From Sinosporangium siamense (GTDB taxonomy: Bacteria > Actinomycetota > Actinomycetes > Streptosporangiales > Streptosporangiaceae): a DNA stretch of 64,000 bases. The notes below the pieces were generated by a model, which was not told the DNA's origin, did no database searches, and saw only the letters and a program-made list of their open reading frames with translations. Within the stretch, counting starts at the first letter, position 1. Every line of letters starts with the position of its first letter. This document shows positions 21,159 through 29,395 of this stretch, one piece after another. The stretch is from NCBI RefSeq assembly GCF_016863435.1, contig NZ_BOOW01000011.1, forward strand, positions 27,405 through 91,404, in the 5' to 3' direction. A program made the position numbers and the translations under genes.

Positions 21159-22418
21159 GTGAGTTTGGCGCAGATCTTTGAGAAGGTTGTCGGCGGCACG
21201 GCGGATATCGAGTTCGTCGCCTACGACGGAAGCAAGGCGGGGCGCGGCGGCGCCGATGTGCGGATCGAGGTGAAGTCACCGGTCGCGGTGGCCTACCTCG
21301 CGCAGGCACCCGGCGAGCTCGGGCTGGCCCGCGCCTACATATCCGGCCATCTCGACGTGCAGGGCGACATGTATACCCTGCTCGACCGCATGTGGGCGCT
21401 GACCTTGGAGGACCTGTCGCTCGGCGAGAAGCTCGCCGCGGTCCGGTCACTCGGCGTCAAACCCCTGCTGATGCGGGTGAACCCGCCTCCGCAAGAGGTC
21501 CGGCGCAGCACGATGGCCAAGCTGGGCAGCCGTCACGCCAAACAGCGTGACGCCGAGGCCATCCACCACCACTACGACGTGTCCAACAGGTTCTACGAGT
21601 GGGTGCTCGGCCCGTCTATGGCCTACACCTGCGCGGTCTTCCCTTCGCACGACTCCACGTTGGAGGAGGCGCAGTTCGCCAAGTTCGACCTGGTCGCGAA
21701 GAAGCTCGCGCTGAAGCCCGGCATGCGGCTGCTCGACGTCGGCTGCGGCTGGGGCGGCATGGTGATGCACGCCGCCCGCGAATACGGGGTGAAGGCCCTC
21801 GGTGTCACACTGTCCCGGCAGCAGGCCGAGTGGGCGCAGAAGGCGATCGCCGATGCGGGGCTCAGTGACCTGGCCGAAGTGCGCTTCATGGACTATCGCG
21901 ACGTGGCCGAGACCGATTTCGACGCGGTCAGCTCCATCGGCCTCACCGAGCACATCGGCAAGGACCAACTGCCGGGTTACTTCTCGTTCCTCTACGGCAA
22001 GCTCCGGCCGGGCGGCCGCCTGCTCAACCACTGCATCACCCGGCCGACCGGCACGGAGCGCACCATCAACAAGGGCGGCTTCATCAACCGCTACGTCTTC
22101 CCCGACGGGGAGCTTGAGTCGGTCGGCTATCTGATCCGTCAGATGGAGGACCTCGGCTTCGAGGTGCGCCACGAGGAGAACCTCCGCGAGCACTACGCCA
22201 AGACCCTCGAAAAGTGGTGCGCCAACCTTGACGCCCACTGGGACGAGGCTGTCGCGGAGGTCGGCCAGGGCACTGCCAGGGTGTGGCGGCTCTACATGGC
22301 CGGCTGCATCGTCGGCTTCGAGCGCAACAAGGTGCAGCTCCACCAGGTGCTCGGGGTCAAACTGGGTGAAGGCGGCGAGGCCGACGTGCCGTTGCGCCCG
22401 TCGCTCGACTGGCCCTGA
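21159..22418 (+). CDS. CFA-synthase-type methyltransferase, TmsB/BfaB/UfaA1-like
   Basis: The 419-residue SAM-dependent methyltransferase acts on unsaturated phospholipid acyl chains. It has the cyclopropane-synthase signature: HHHYDVSNRFYEWVLGPSMAYTCAVF, SAM motif LLDVGCGWGGMVMHAAREYG, SSIGLTEHIG and the ERTINKGGFINRYVFPDGEL region, plus an N-terminal sterol-carrier-like lobe. TAGGAGG precedes the GTG start. It is coupled to the FAD reductase upstream. The pair implies 10-methylstearate (tuberculostearic acid) or a similar branched lipid in the membrane. Confidence 0.88.
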   Translation: MSLAQIFEKVVGGTADIEFVAYDGSKAGRGGADVRIEVKSPVAVAYLAQAPGELGLARAYISGHLDVQGDMYTLLDRMWALTLEDLSLGEKLAAVRSLGVKPLLMRVNPPPQEVRRSTMAKLGSRHAKQRDAEAIHHHYDVSNRFYEWVLGPSMAYTCAVFPSHDSTLEEAQFAKFDLVAKKLALKPGMRLLDVGCGWGGMVMHAAREYGVKALGVTLSRQQAEWAQKAIADAGLSDLAEVRFMDYRDVAETDFDAVSSIGLTEHIGKDQLPGYFSFLYGKLRPGGRLLNHCITRPTGTERTINKGGFINRYVFPDGELESVGYLIRQMEDLGFEVRHEENLREHYAKTLEKWCANLDAHWDEAVAEVGQGTARVWRLYMAGCIVGFERNKVQLHQVLGVKLGEGGEADVPLRPSLDWP

Positions 22419-22483
22419 TCCGGCTCACGCCGTACTCCGCGGGCGACCCCCGGCCCAGCGCCGGGCCGGGGGCGCCGCGGGCG

Positions 22484-24022
22484 TCAGCGCAACTCGCGCT
22501 TGAGGATCTTGCCGGTCGCGGTCATCGGGAGGGTCTCCCTGAACTCGACCTCGCGCGGATATTTGTAGGCGGCCATGTTGTCCTTGGCCCAGGCGATCAG
22601 CTCGTCCGCGCCGACGGTGGTGCCGGGTGCCGGGATCACATACGCCTTGATCTCCTCGCCGTGGCGCTCGTGCGGCACGCCCACCACGGCCACGAGCGAC
22701 ACCGACGGGTGGGTGAGCAGCACCTCCTCGACCTCGCGCGGATAGACGTTGAAACCACCCCTGATGATCATGTCCTTGGCGCGGTCGACGATGTAGTAGT
22801 AGCCGTCCTCGTCGCGCTGGGCGATGTCACCGGTGCGGAACCACCCGTCCCGCAGCACCTCCGCGCTCTCCTCGGGCCGGTTGTAGTAGCCCTTCATGAT
22901 GTTGTGTCCCCGGATGGCGATCTCGCCGGGACCGGTGCCTTCGAGCGTGTTCCATTCGGCGTCGATCAGCTTCATCTCCACGCCCCACACCGGCGTGCCG
23001 ATGGAGCCCGGCTTGTTGGGTCTGCCGAGCTGGTTGAAGCTCGCCACGGGCGAGGTCTCCGACAGGCCGTAGCCCTCCAGCACGCCGAAGCCGAAGGTCG
23101 TGTGGAAGTCCTTCAGCACCTCGACGGGCAGTGCCGCGCCGCCGGAGACCGCCACCTTCAGCGACATCGGCACCTCCTCCCCGTCGGCGTGGATCTTCGA
23201 CAGCAACGCCCAATACATCGTGGGCACGCCGGCGAACTTCGTCACCTGCTCGCGGCGCATCAGCTCCAGGGCCTCGCCGGGCTCGAAGCGCGGCATGAGG
23301 ACCAAGGTGGCGCGGCGCCGGAATCCCATGTTCATGAGCACGGTCTGCCCGAAGGAGTGGAAAAGCGGCAGCGCGGTGAGGAAGACGTTCCGCTCCTGCC
23401 GCAGGAACATCTCATCGGAGACGATCGCGTTCATGAGCATGTTCTGGTGGCTCAGCTCGGCGCCCTTGGGGCGGCCGGTGGTGCCACTCGTGTAGAGGAT
23501 GACCGCCGTGTCGTCGGGCGCGGTCCCCGCCGTCTCGTACACCGGGGACATGCCGTCCAAGGCCGACCAGATCGTCTCCGCCCCCTCCACCGACGACGTG
23601 GTGGCGAACGCGGCGGCGGGCAGGATGAAGAAGTGCTCGGCGCCCGGCGTTTCGGCGAAGCCCTCATATGCGCGCTGCCCCATCGGGAGCTCGGGGGTGC
23701 CCTCGAAGCTGAAGAACGCCTTGGCCTCGCAGTCGGCGAGGTGGTAGGCCACCTCGCGCGGCGTGAGCAGGACATTGAGCGGGACAACGGTCGCGCCGGT
23801 CTTCAGGATGCCGTAGTAGACAAAGGGGAAATAGGGGAGGTTCGGGCAAGTCAGCGCAACTTTGTCCCCCTTGCCGATCCCTCGGGAGGTCAGCAGGTTG
23901 GCGACCTGGTTCGCGACGGTGTTCACCATCGAGTACGGCAGGCGCAGATCTCCGAAGACCATGGCAATGTCGTCGGGCGCCTCGCGCGCACTGTCCTCCA
24001 AGACGATCGACAGATTGAGCAT
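22484..24022 (-). CDS. Long-chain fatty acid-CoA ligase (AMP-binding)
   Basis: The 512-residue ANL-superfamily enzyme activates a carboxylic acid to acyl-AMP and then acyl-CoA. Motifs are the P-loop ILYTSGTTGRPKGAE, GYGLSETSPVASFN, the hinge FRTGDIAQRDEDGYYYIVDR, and the C-terminal lysine in PMTATGKILKREL. I chose ATG 24022 (GAGAGGAAG upstream); a longer frame to 24097 has no ribosome site. It converges on the TmsB-like gene and is divergent from the GMC oxidoreductase. The substrate cannot be told from sequence; context suggests fatty or branched acids. Confidence 0.9.
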   Translation of the reverse strand: MLNLSIVLEDSAREAPDDIAMVFGDLRLPYSMVNTVANQVANLLTSRGIGKGDKVALTCPNLPYFPFVYYGILKTGATVVPLNVLLTPREVAYHLADCEAKAFFSFEGTPELPMGQRAYEGFAETPGAEHFFILPAAAFATTSSVEGAETIWSALDGMSPVYETAGTAPDDTAVILYTSGTTGRPKGAELSHQNMLMNAIVSDEMFLRQERNVFLTALPLFHSFGQTVLMNMGFRRRATLVLMPRFEPGEALELMRREQVTKFAGVPTMYWALLSKIHADGEEVPMSLKVAVSGGAALPVEVLKDFHTTFGFGVLEGYGLSETSPVASFNQLGRPNKPGSIGTPVWGVEMKLIDAEWNTLEGTGPGEIAIRGHNIMKGYYNRPEESAEVLRDGWFRTGDIAQRDEDGYYYIVDRAKDMIIRGGFNVYPREVEEVLLTHPSVSLVAVVGVPHERHGEEIKAYVIPAPGTTVGADELIAWAKDNMAAYKYPREVEFRETLPMTATGKILKRELR

Positions 24023-24176
24023 GGAGCTTCCTCTCAGGTTGTGCCTGGTGACATCCTTGCAGTGGGTTACTACTGATTGGTAGGTCGTGATAGCCAAATC
24101 ATGTGCGACTCCCGTTGTATGGATCTATGTGCGGCTATGTCGGTAGACGGCGCATATCTGGGCAAAGGGGATGTGG

Positions 24177-25757
24177 GTGGCCACGGAATACGACTACGTG
24201 ATCGTCGGTGCCGGTGCGGCTGGATGTGTGCTCGCCGGACGGCTCTCCGAGGACCCCGGCACACGTGTCGCCCTCATCGAGGCCGGCGGGCGCGACGACC
24301 GGCTGGAGATCAGGATCCCGGCCGCCTTCGGCAAGCTCTTCAAGACCGCCTACGACTGGAACTACACCACCGCACCCCAGCCCGGTCTCGCCGGCCGCTC
24401 GCTCTACTGGCCGCGCGGACGCACGCTCGGAGGTTCCTCCTCCATCAACGCGCAGATGTGGGTGCGGGGCCACCCCCGTGACTATGACCAATGGGACATC
24501 CCCGGCTGGTCATATGAGGATGTCCTCCCCTACTTCCAGCGCGCCGAGCACCGCGTGGGCACGAACCGGGGCGAGGTGTACGGCACAGCCGGACCCTTGC
24601 ACATCTCCGAACTTCGCAGCCCCAACGAGACCACCCGCGCCTTCCTCGCCGCCTGTGCGGAACTCGGTCTGGCCCGGCTCCCCGAACTCAACGGCGCCGA
24701 GGTCAACGGCGCCGCAGACCGTTTCGGTGAAGGGTGTGCCCCGACACCGGTGACACAGCGGCGCGGACGCCGGTGGAGCCCGGCCGACGCCTACCTGCGC
24801 CCCGCGCTCAAGCGGCCCAACCTGACGCTGATCCACGATTCTCCGGCCGACCGTGTGCTGTTCTCCGGCAAACGGGCCGTCGGAGTACGGCTGGCGCACG
24901 GAGCCGAGGTCCGGGCGGCCAAGGAGGTGCTGCTCGCCGGCGGCGCGATCGGCTCGCCCCACCTGCTCATGCTCTCCGGCGTCGGCGACCCCGACGTGCT
25001 GCGCGTCGGCGGCGTCGACGTGCACCACGATCTGCCCGGAGTCGGGCGCGGGCTTGTCGACCACCTTGTCACCGCCGTGTATATGCACTGCCCGAGACCC
25101 GTGACGCTGGCCACGGCTCCCCGGTTGCCCAACCTCGTGAGATTCCTCTTCCACAGGTCGGGGCCGCTCACCTCCAATGTGGGGGAGGCCGTCGCCTTTA
25201 TCCGGACATCTCCGGAGGAGCCAGCGCCCGACATCGAACTCATCTTCGCCCCCGTGCCTTTCATCGATCACGGGTTGACGCCGCCCCCCGGCCACGGCAT
25301 CACCATCGGCGCGATGCTGCTGCAACCGGAGAGTCAGGGCCGAATCACCCTCGACGAGGACAGAGATGTCGTCATCGACCCGGCTTACTTCTCGGCGGAG
25401 GCGGACATTCGGCGGCTCGCCCTCGGGTTGCGCATGGCGCAGCGCCTGGCCGCGACCGAGGCATTGCGGGATTACGTCGACGGGCCCATGGTCCCTTATA
25501 CGGCTCCTGTCACCGACGAGGAAGTCATCGCATTTTTGCGTGAGCGTTCGGAAACGCTTTATCACCCCGCAGGTACGTGTCGAATGGGACTTTCCGGGGA
25601 CGCGGTCGTCGACGCGGAGTTGCGTGTGCACGGTCTTGAGGGATTGCGGGTTGTCGACGCGTCGGTCATGCCGACCCTCAACCGGGGCCACACTCTCGCG
25701 CCTGTCGTGATGATCGCGGAGAGGGCGGCGGACCTCATTCTGCGAGAAGACTTCTAG
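24177..25757 (+). CDS. GMC-family FAD oxidoreductase (choline dehydrogenase-like)
   Basis: The product of 526 residues has the N-terminal dinucleotide fold YDYVIVGAGAAGCVLAGRLSE, GMC signature 1 GRTLGGSSSINAQMWVRGHP, and signature 2 in LLAGGAIGSPHLLMLSGVG. Catalytic histidines are in TLYHPAGTCRMG and NRGHTLAPV. Family members oxidise alcohols; the substrate is unknown. GTG 24177 sits 6 nt after AAAGGGG and is preferred; ATG 24171 adds two residues. It runs toward the P450 gene (105-bp gap), and the two may act on one lipid or terpenoid substrate. Confidence 0.9.
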   Translation: MATEYDYVIVGAGAAGCVLAGRLSEDPGTRVALIEAGGRDDRLEIRIPAAFGKLFKTAYDWNYTTAPQPGLAGRSLYWPRGRTLGGSSSINAQMWVRGHPRDYDQWDIPGWSYEDVLPYFQRAEHRVGTNRGEVYGTAGPLHISELRSPNETTRAFLAACAELGLARLPELNGAEVNGAADRFGEGCAPTPVTQRRGRRWSPADAYLRPALKRPNLTLIHDSPADRVLFSGKRAVGVRLAHGAEVRAAKEVLLAGGAIGSPHLLMLSGVGDPDVLRVGGVDVHHDLPGVGRGLVDHLVTAVYMHCPRPVTLATAPRLPNLVRFLFHRSGPLTSNVGEAVAFIRTSPEEPAPDIELIFAPVPFIDHGLTPPPGHGITIGAMLLQPESQGRITLDEDRDVVIDPAYFSAEADIRRLALGLRMAQRLAATEALRDYVDGPMVPYTAPVTDEEVIAFLRERSETLYHPAGTCRMGLSGDAVVDAELRVHGLEGLRVVDASVMPTLNRGHTLAPVVMIAERAADLILREDF

Positions 25758-25820
25758 TTTTCGGGCATAAGTCAATTTCGGTCGCATTTCTCTGAGAGTC
25801 TTTTGCTGAGCTCTCGTAGG

Positions 25821-25837
25821 CGTACGCTGTACGTACG
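25821..25837. promoter_or_regulatory. Possible operator before the P450 gene
   Basis: CGTACG-CTGTA-CGTACG forms two identical self-complementary hexamers 11 bp apart, 26 bp before the P450 start. It could bind a TetR-like repressor. No regulator gene is adjacent, so this is weak. Confidence 0.3.
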
Positions 25838-25862
25838 GACCGTCGTGATGAGGATGTGGCGC

Positions 25863-27134
25863 ATGAGCGTGATTCCGCAACACCATCGGCAAATCACCTC
25901 GATCAGCGATTTCGACCTATCGGACTATGAGTTCTGGGCGCGACCCATGGCCGACAGAGAGCGGGCGTTCGCCCTGCTCCGGGCGAAAGAGCAGCCCGTG
26001 TTCTACGCGGAGCCCCCGGTGTCCTACGCCGCCCCCGGGCCGGGCTACCACGCGATCGTCAAGCACCTCGACCTGCTGGAGATCAGCAGGAACCCCGAGA
26101 TCTTCAGCTCGGGGGGCGGGTCCACCAACATCGAGGACATGCCCGACGACCTCGCCGAATACTTCGGCTCCATGATCAACATGGATGACCCGCGTCACGC
26201 CCGCCTCCGCCGGATCGTCTCCCGCGCCTTCACGCCGAAGATGATCAAGCAGTTCGAGGCGTCCGTCGAGGCCACCGCGGTCCAGATCGTCGACGATCTC
26301 CTGGCGGCCGGACCGGGCGGCGACTTCGTCCCGCAGGTCGCGGCCCGGTTACCGCTTAAGATCATCTGCGACATGATGGGCATCCCCGCCTCCGACTACA
26401 ACTACGTCTACGACAGGTCCAACATCGTGCTCGGCGGCCTCGACCCCGAATACGGAGACACCGACGAGCAGGCCATGCTCGAAAGACTGCTCATGGCCGG
26501 TCACGAGCTCCAGCAGCTCGTGCAGGAGCTCGCCGCCCATCGCGTCGAGCGCCCCACAGACGACCTCATCTCCGCCCTGGTCAGCGCCAACTTCGACGGT
26601 GAGCGGCTCACCCTCCAGGAGCTCGGGTCCTTCTTCATCCTGCTCGTCGTCGCCGGCAACGAGACCACGCGCAACGCGATTTCGTATGGCTTGCGCATGC
26701 TCACCCTCAACCCCGACCAGCGTGCCCTGTGGCTGAAGGACATCCCCGGCCGCACCGCGGGCGCGGTCGAGGAGATCGTGCGCCTGGCCTCACCCGTCAA
26801 CTACATGCGGCGCAAGGTCACCCGCGACCACTTGTTGAACGGCACGACATACCGCGCGGGGGAGAAGGTTTTGCTCTTCTACTGGTCGGCCAATCGCGAC
26901 GAATCCGTCTTCGACGCTCCGCAGCGTTTCGACATCACCCGGCGCCCCAACCCCCACGTCGGATTCGGGGGGCCCGGCCCCCATTTCTGTCTCGGCGCGC
27001 ATCTGGCGCGCCGGGAGATCAGCGCCATGTTCGGCGAGCTGCTCAGGCGGGTGCCGCACATCGAGGGCGGAGAGCCGGAGAATCTGCTTTCCAACTTCGT
27101 CAACGGCATCAAGCACATGGACTGCACGTTCTGA
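25863..27134 (+). CDS. Cytochrome P450 (CYP124/125/142-like)
   Basis: The 423-residue soluble P450 has the heme-thiolate motif FGGPGPHFCLGAHLARREI, the I-helix AGNETTRNAI and the K-helix EEIVRL. The C-terminus NLLSNFVNGIKHMDCTF is characteristic of the actinobacterial group that oxidises methyl-branched lipids and sterol side chains (CYP124/125/142), so a terminal hydroxylase role is likely. I chose ATG 25863 after GAGG; ATG 25848 is in frame. It needs ferredoxin and reductase partners, which are not in the window. Confidence 0.9.
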   Translation: MSVIPQHHRQITSISDFDLSDYEFWARPMADRERAFALLRAKEQPVFYAEPPVSYAAPGPGYHAIVKHLDLLEISRNPEIFSSGGGSTNIEDMPDDLAEYFGSMINMDDPRHARLRRIVSRAFTPKMIKQFEASVEATAVQIVDDLLAAGPGGDFVPQVAARLPLKIICDMMGIPASDYNYVYDRSNIVLGGLDPEYGDTDEQAMLERLLMAGHELQQLVQELAAHRVERPTDDLISALVSANFDGERLTLQELGSFFILLVVAGNETTRNAISYGLRMLTLNPDQRALWLKDIPGRTAGAVEEIVRLASPVNYMRRKVTRDHLLNGTTYRAGEKVLLFYWSANRDESVFDAPQRFDITRRPNPHVGFGGPGPHFCLGAHLARREISAMFGELLRRVPHIEGGEPENLLSNFVNGIKHMDCTF

Positions 27135-27231
27135 GTGCCCCAGTTAAGGACGGCGGATGCCCGGCCGGTGGGAGACGCATGGTCGGGCGGCGGCGTGCGA
27201 TAGGTGCCGCCGCCGGGCACCCCACGCCAAC

Positions 27232-27358
27232 CTGACGGCTCTGCCGTACCGGGCGCCTCGTGGCGCCCTCCGCCGTGCACCTCGCGCGGGGCATCGTCTG
27301 CCTGACGGCTCTGCCGTACGTCTCGTGCGGGCACATCTACTTGGCGGCTCTGCCGTAC
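27232..27358 (+). repeat. Triplicated GACGGCTCTGCCGTAC motif
   Basis: CTGACGGCTCTGCCGTAC occurs at 27232 and 27302, and TTGGCGGCTCTGCCGTAC at 27341; two copies continue CGGGCGCC. The rest of the 293-bp gap after the P450 gene is GC-rich and non-coding. The same core appears in other gaps of the window (see findings). Confidence 0.7.
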
Positions 27359-27427
27359 CGGGCGCCTTGTGGCATCGGGCGTGGCGTCGGCCGCCGCGGG
27401 CTGTGTGGCCTCGTGAACCGTGTGGCG

Positions 27428-29050
27428 TTATGAACCGGTCAGACGGATCCGCTGAAAGACAGTGTTGATGTCGGGCAACAGCTGTTTCTTGTTGTCCGGC
27501 ACGGACATGTAGACGATCGCCGGCAGATCATCCCCGGTGCTGATCGCGGCCACCACCATGGTCGTCGTGCTCTGTCCCGTGGTGACCTGCCACGCGGCTA
27601 GTTGTCCTGGCATGCCCTGGATGCTGAGCGACTGCTGGGACGTCTTGCGCACCGCGTTGCCGGACGGGAAGAGCTTCTGCCGCGCCTGGACCGCGACGGC
27701 GTTGACCACCGGCAGGAGGTTCTCCGGCGAGCTGTACTTCGACTTGAGCCGAGCCTGCAGCGGTCCCGTCATCACCTGGGCGAACTGCGGCTTCCCTACC
27801 GTGTCCTGGCCTGCGGCGACATATTGGCGCGTGGCGTAGCCGTACGTCTTCATGACCGAGGGACGCGTGTCGAGCCGCCACACACCGCCGAGGCGGGGGA
27901 CCGTGATGGCGACCCGGCTGTCGGTGAGCGTTCCCGACACCGCGGAGGCGCGGCCGGGAAAACGCGGCAGCTTGGTGATCGACTGCGACCGGGTCGTCCC
28001 CTGCGGCGAGGTGGTGGGGGCGGCCTTGCCGGACACGCCGTCGCTCGGCTCCTCATCCGATCCGGCGAGCGGACCGGCGAGGAACGCCCAGAGCAGCACG
28101 GCGAGCAGCGCCACTACGACGGATCCGATCAGCGCGAAGATCCAGAAGGGCCTGCGCTCCTCGGGTTCGTCGTCGTCGCTGAAGACGGTGTCCCAGATCT
28201 CCTGCTGCCGGGCGGGCGGCGGAGTCTTGGGGCCGCTGATCTGACCCGCGGTGACGAACGGCTTGTACGGATCAGCCGGGTCTCGGCCGAGAGCGGCTCC
28301 CGGCGTCTCACCCCGTGGCCCGGAACCGTGTGCCGCCGGGTGGGACTGACCGGGGCCGGCGCCTTGCCGGCCAGGAGGGCCTTGGGGCTGGTCGAACGAC
28401 GGACCCTGTGCCTGCCGGGGGCGGGGACCCTCGGCGGGGGAGCCGGGGCCCGGCCCTCCTGAGGCGCCGGTGGGACCGGGGGGCTGGAGGCGCGGGTCGG
28501 TGCCGCGTCCCGGTCGGCCGGAAGTGGCGGGGCCGGGCGACTGGAGACGGGGGTCGGTGCCCTGGCCGGGCCGGTCCGGCGGCTGGAGGCGCGGGTCGGT
28601 GCCCTGCCCCTGCTCGCCGCCGCGGCGGAACGACTGGGCGGGCGGCTGCTCGCCCGGCCAGGAAGCCCCGCCGGCCTGGGAGCCGCGCGGCTGCGACTCA
28701 GGTCCCGGAGCGCCGGGACGAGAAGGGGAGGTCATCGACGGGTGCGGCCCCGTGCCGGGGCCTGGCCGTTGTGGGGAGGCGCGGCGAGACTCGTTACCGG
28801 GCATCTCTGGCCAAGCCGGAGGAGGGTGCGCTGGAGTCGGATGCTCCGGGGCCATTTCTGCCGTACCTCCCGCTGTCGTGCCCGGTTTATGGGTGGTCGG
28901 CATGATCTCATGTGACACGGGGGGGTCCGCAGGGAAACCAGAGAAGCCCCCGCGGAACTGCAGGCCGGTGGGGTCTGTGGGGGGATCTTGCATCGGAAGC
29001 CCCTGCTCCGATGGATCGGGCCCCTGACCCGGTTTTGCTGAGTTCGCCAC
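27428..29050 (-). CDS. Pro/Gly/Gln-rich single-span membrane protein
   Basis: The protein of 540 residues has a long, low-complexity cytoplasmic N-terminal half with near-repeats GQGTDPRLQPP / GRGTDPRLQPPG, a single membrane span at about 300-327 (FALIGSVVVALLAVLLWAFLAG), and an extracytoplasmic C-terminal domain of about 200 residues with Ala/Thr/Gln-rich beta-like strands. I do not recognise the domain; function is unknown, probably cell envelope. GTG 29050 lies 7 nt after a TAATCT box, the leaderless pattern, so I prefer it to TTG 29077. Confidence 0.75.
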   Translation of the reverse strand: MANSAKPGQGPDPSEQGLPMQDPPTDPTGLQFRGGFSGFPADPPVSHEIMPTTHKPGTTAGGTAEMAPEHPTPAHPPPAWPEMPGNESRRASPQRPGPGTGPHPSMTSPSRPGAPGPESQPRGSQAGGASWPGEQPPAQSFRRGGEQGQGTDPRLQPPDRPGQGTDPRLQSPGPATSGRPGRGTDPRLQPPGPTGASGGPGPGSPAEGPRPRQAQGPSFDQPQGPPGRQGAGPGQSHPAAHGSGPRGETPGAALGRDPADPYKPFVTAGQISGPKTPPPARQQEIWDTVFSDDDEPEERRPFWIFALIGSVVVALLAVLLWAFLAGPLAGSDEEPSDGVSGKAAPTTSPQGTTRSQSITKLPRFPGRASAVSGTLTDSRVAITVPRLGGVWRLDTRPSVMKTYGYATRQYVAAGQDTVGKPQFAQVMTGPLQARLKSKYSSPENLLPVVNAVAVQARQKLFPSGNAVRKTSQQSLSIQGMPGQLAAWQVTTGQSTTTMVVAAISTGDDLPAIVYMSVPDNKKQLLPDINTVFQRIRLTGS

Positions 29051-29057
29051 GGCGCAA

Positions 29058-29063
29058 AGATTA
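29058..29063 (-). promoter_or_regulatory. -10 box TAATCT, leaderless
   Basis: On the minus strand TAATCT is followed by TTGCGCC and then GTG 29050. Spacing matches leaderless actinobacterial promoters; there is no Shine-Dalgarno sequence. Confidence 0.5.
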
Positions 29064-29254
29064 GACTGAAGGGACAACAGAGGTCACAACGGATGTATCA
29101 CCATCAGATCTCACCCACCATGGAGAAAGCCGGGCGGTGGCCGGGCTAATGCATGGCTTCGCCGTACGAAACCGGCTGTTTACCCTCTGTGAGGACATTC
29201 CTGTTAGAGATGGCAGGTTTGGCGACCGTCACCCTAGCGGGTTGCGACCTGCGC

Positions 29255-29260
29255 TAGTCT
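29255..29260 (+). promoter_or_regulatory. -10 box TAGTCT of the leuS leader
   Basis: TAGTCT, then 6 nt (TGACGT), then ATG 29267. This places the transcription start at or next to the leader-peptide ATG, so the mRNA would begin with the leader ORF. Confidence 0.55.
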
Positions 29261-29266
29261 TGACGT

Positions 29267-29311
29267 ATGCGTTCCGCGACTCTGCTTAGCGGGCCGCGTC
29301 GGCAGGGCTGA
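29267..29311 (+). CDS. Leucine leader peptide upstream of leuS
   Basis: This 14-codon ORF encodes MRSATLLSGPRRQG and includes the adjacent leucine codons CTG CTT (29282-29287). It begins 6 nt after a TAGTCT -10 box, so it is probably read from a leaderless mRNA. A terminator follows 22 nt after its stop, just before leuS. This is the layout of ribosome-mediated attenuation: stalling at Leu codons when charged tRNA-Leu is scarce would favour read-through into leucyl-tRNA synthetase. The inference rests on layout only. Confidence 0.6.
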   Translation: MRSATLLSGPRRQG

Positions 29312-29364
29312 GTTCCGCCCATCGACGCGGCGACCCCTCGTTTGTGCAAGCGGGGGGTTTTCTT
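29293..29364 (+). promoter_or_regulatory. leuS attenuator: stem 1 and intrinsic terminator
   Basis: CCGCGTCG just inside the leader ORF pairs perfectly with CGACGCGG about 20 nt later, enclosing a smaller GGGC/GCCC stem. Next comes a terminator: ACCCCTCG pairs with CGGGGGGT (one G-T pair; 29333-29358) and is followed by TTTTCTT. leuS starts 32 bp further on. A stalled ribosome on the Leu codons would cover the 5' half of the first stem and change the fold. I found no T-box signature here. Confidence 0.6.
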
Positions 29365-29395
29365 ATGGGCGACGACCAACCGAGAGAAGTCACCA

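Noticed and set aside
22661..24076. 471-codon plus-strand frame opposite the acyl-CoA ligase
   Set aside because: Arg/His/Gly-rich translation with no domain; the minus-strand ligase is full length with all motifs.
29342..29395. Upstream extension of leuS from 29342
   Set aside because: It would be translated from inside the intrinsic terminator, and the family N-terminus starts at 29396.
29078..29395. T-box riboswitch before leuS
   Set aside because: No T-box specifier loop or conserved antiterminator bulge sequence is visible; a leader-peptide attenuator explains the terminator.
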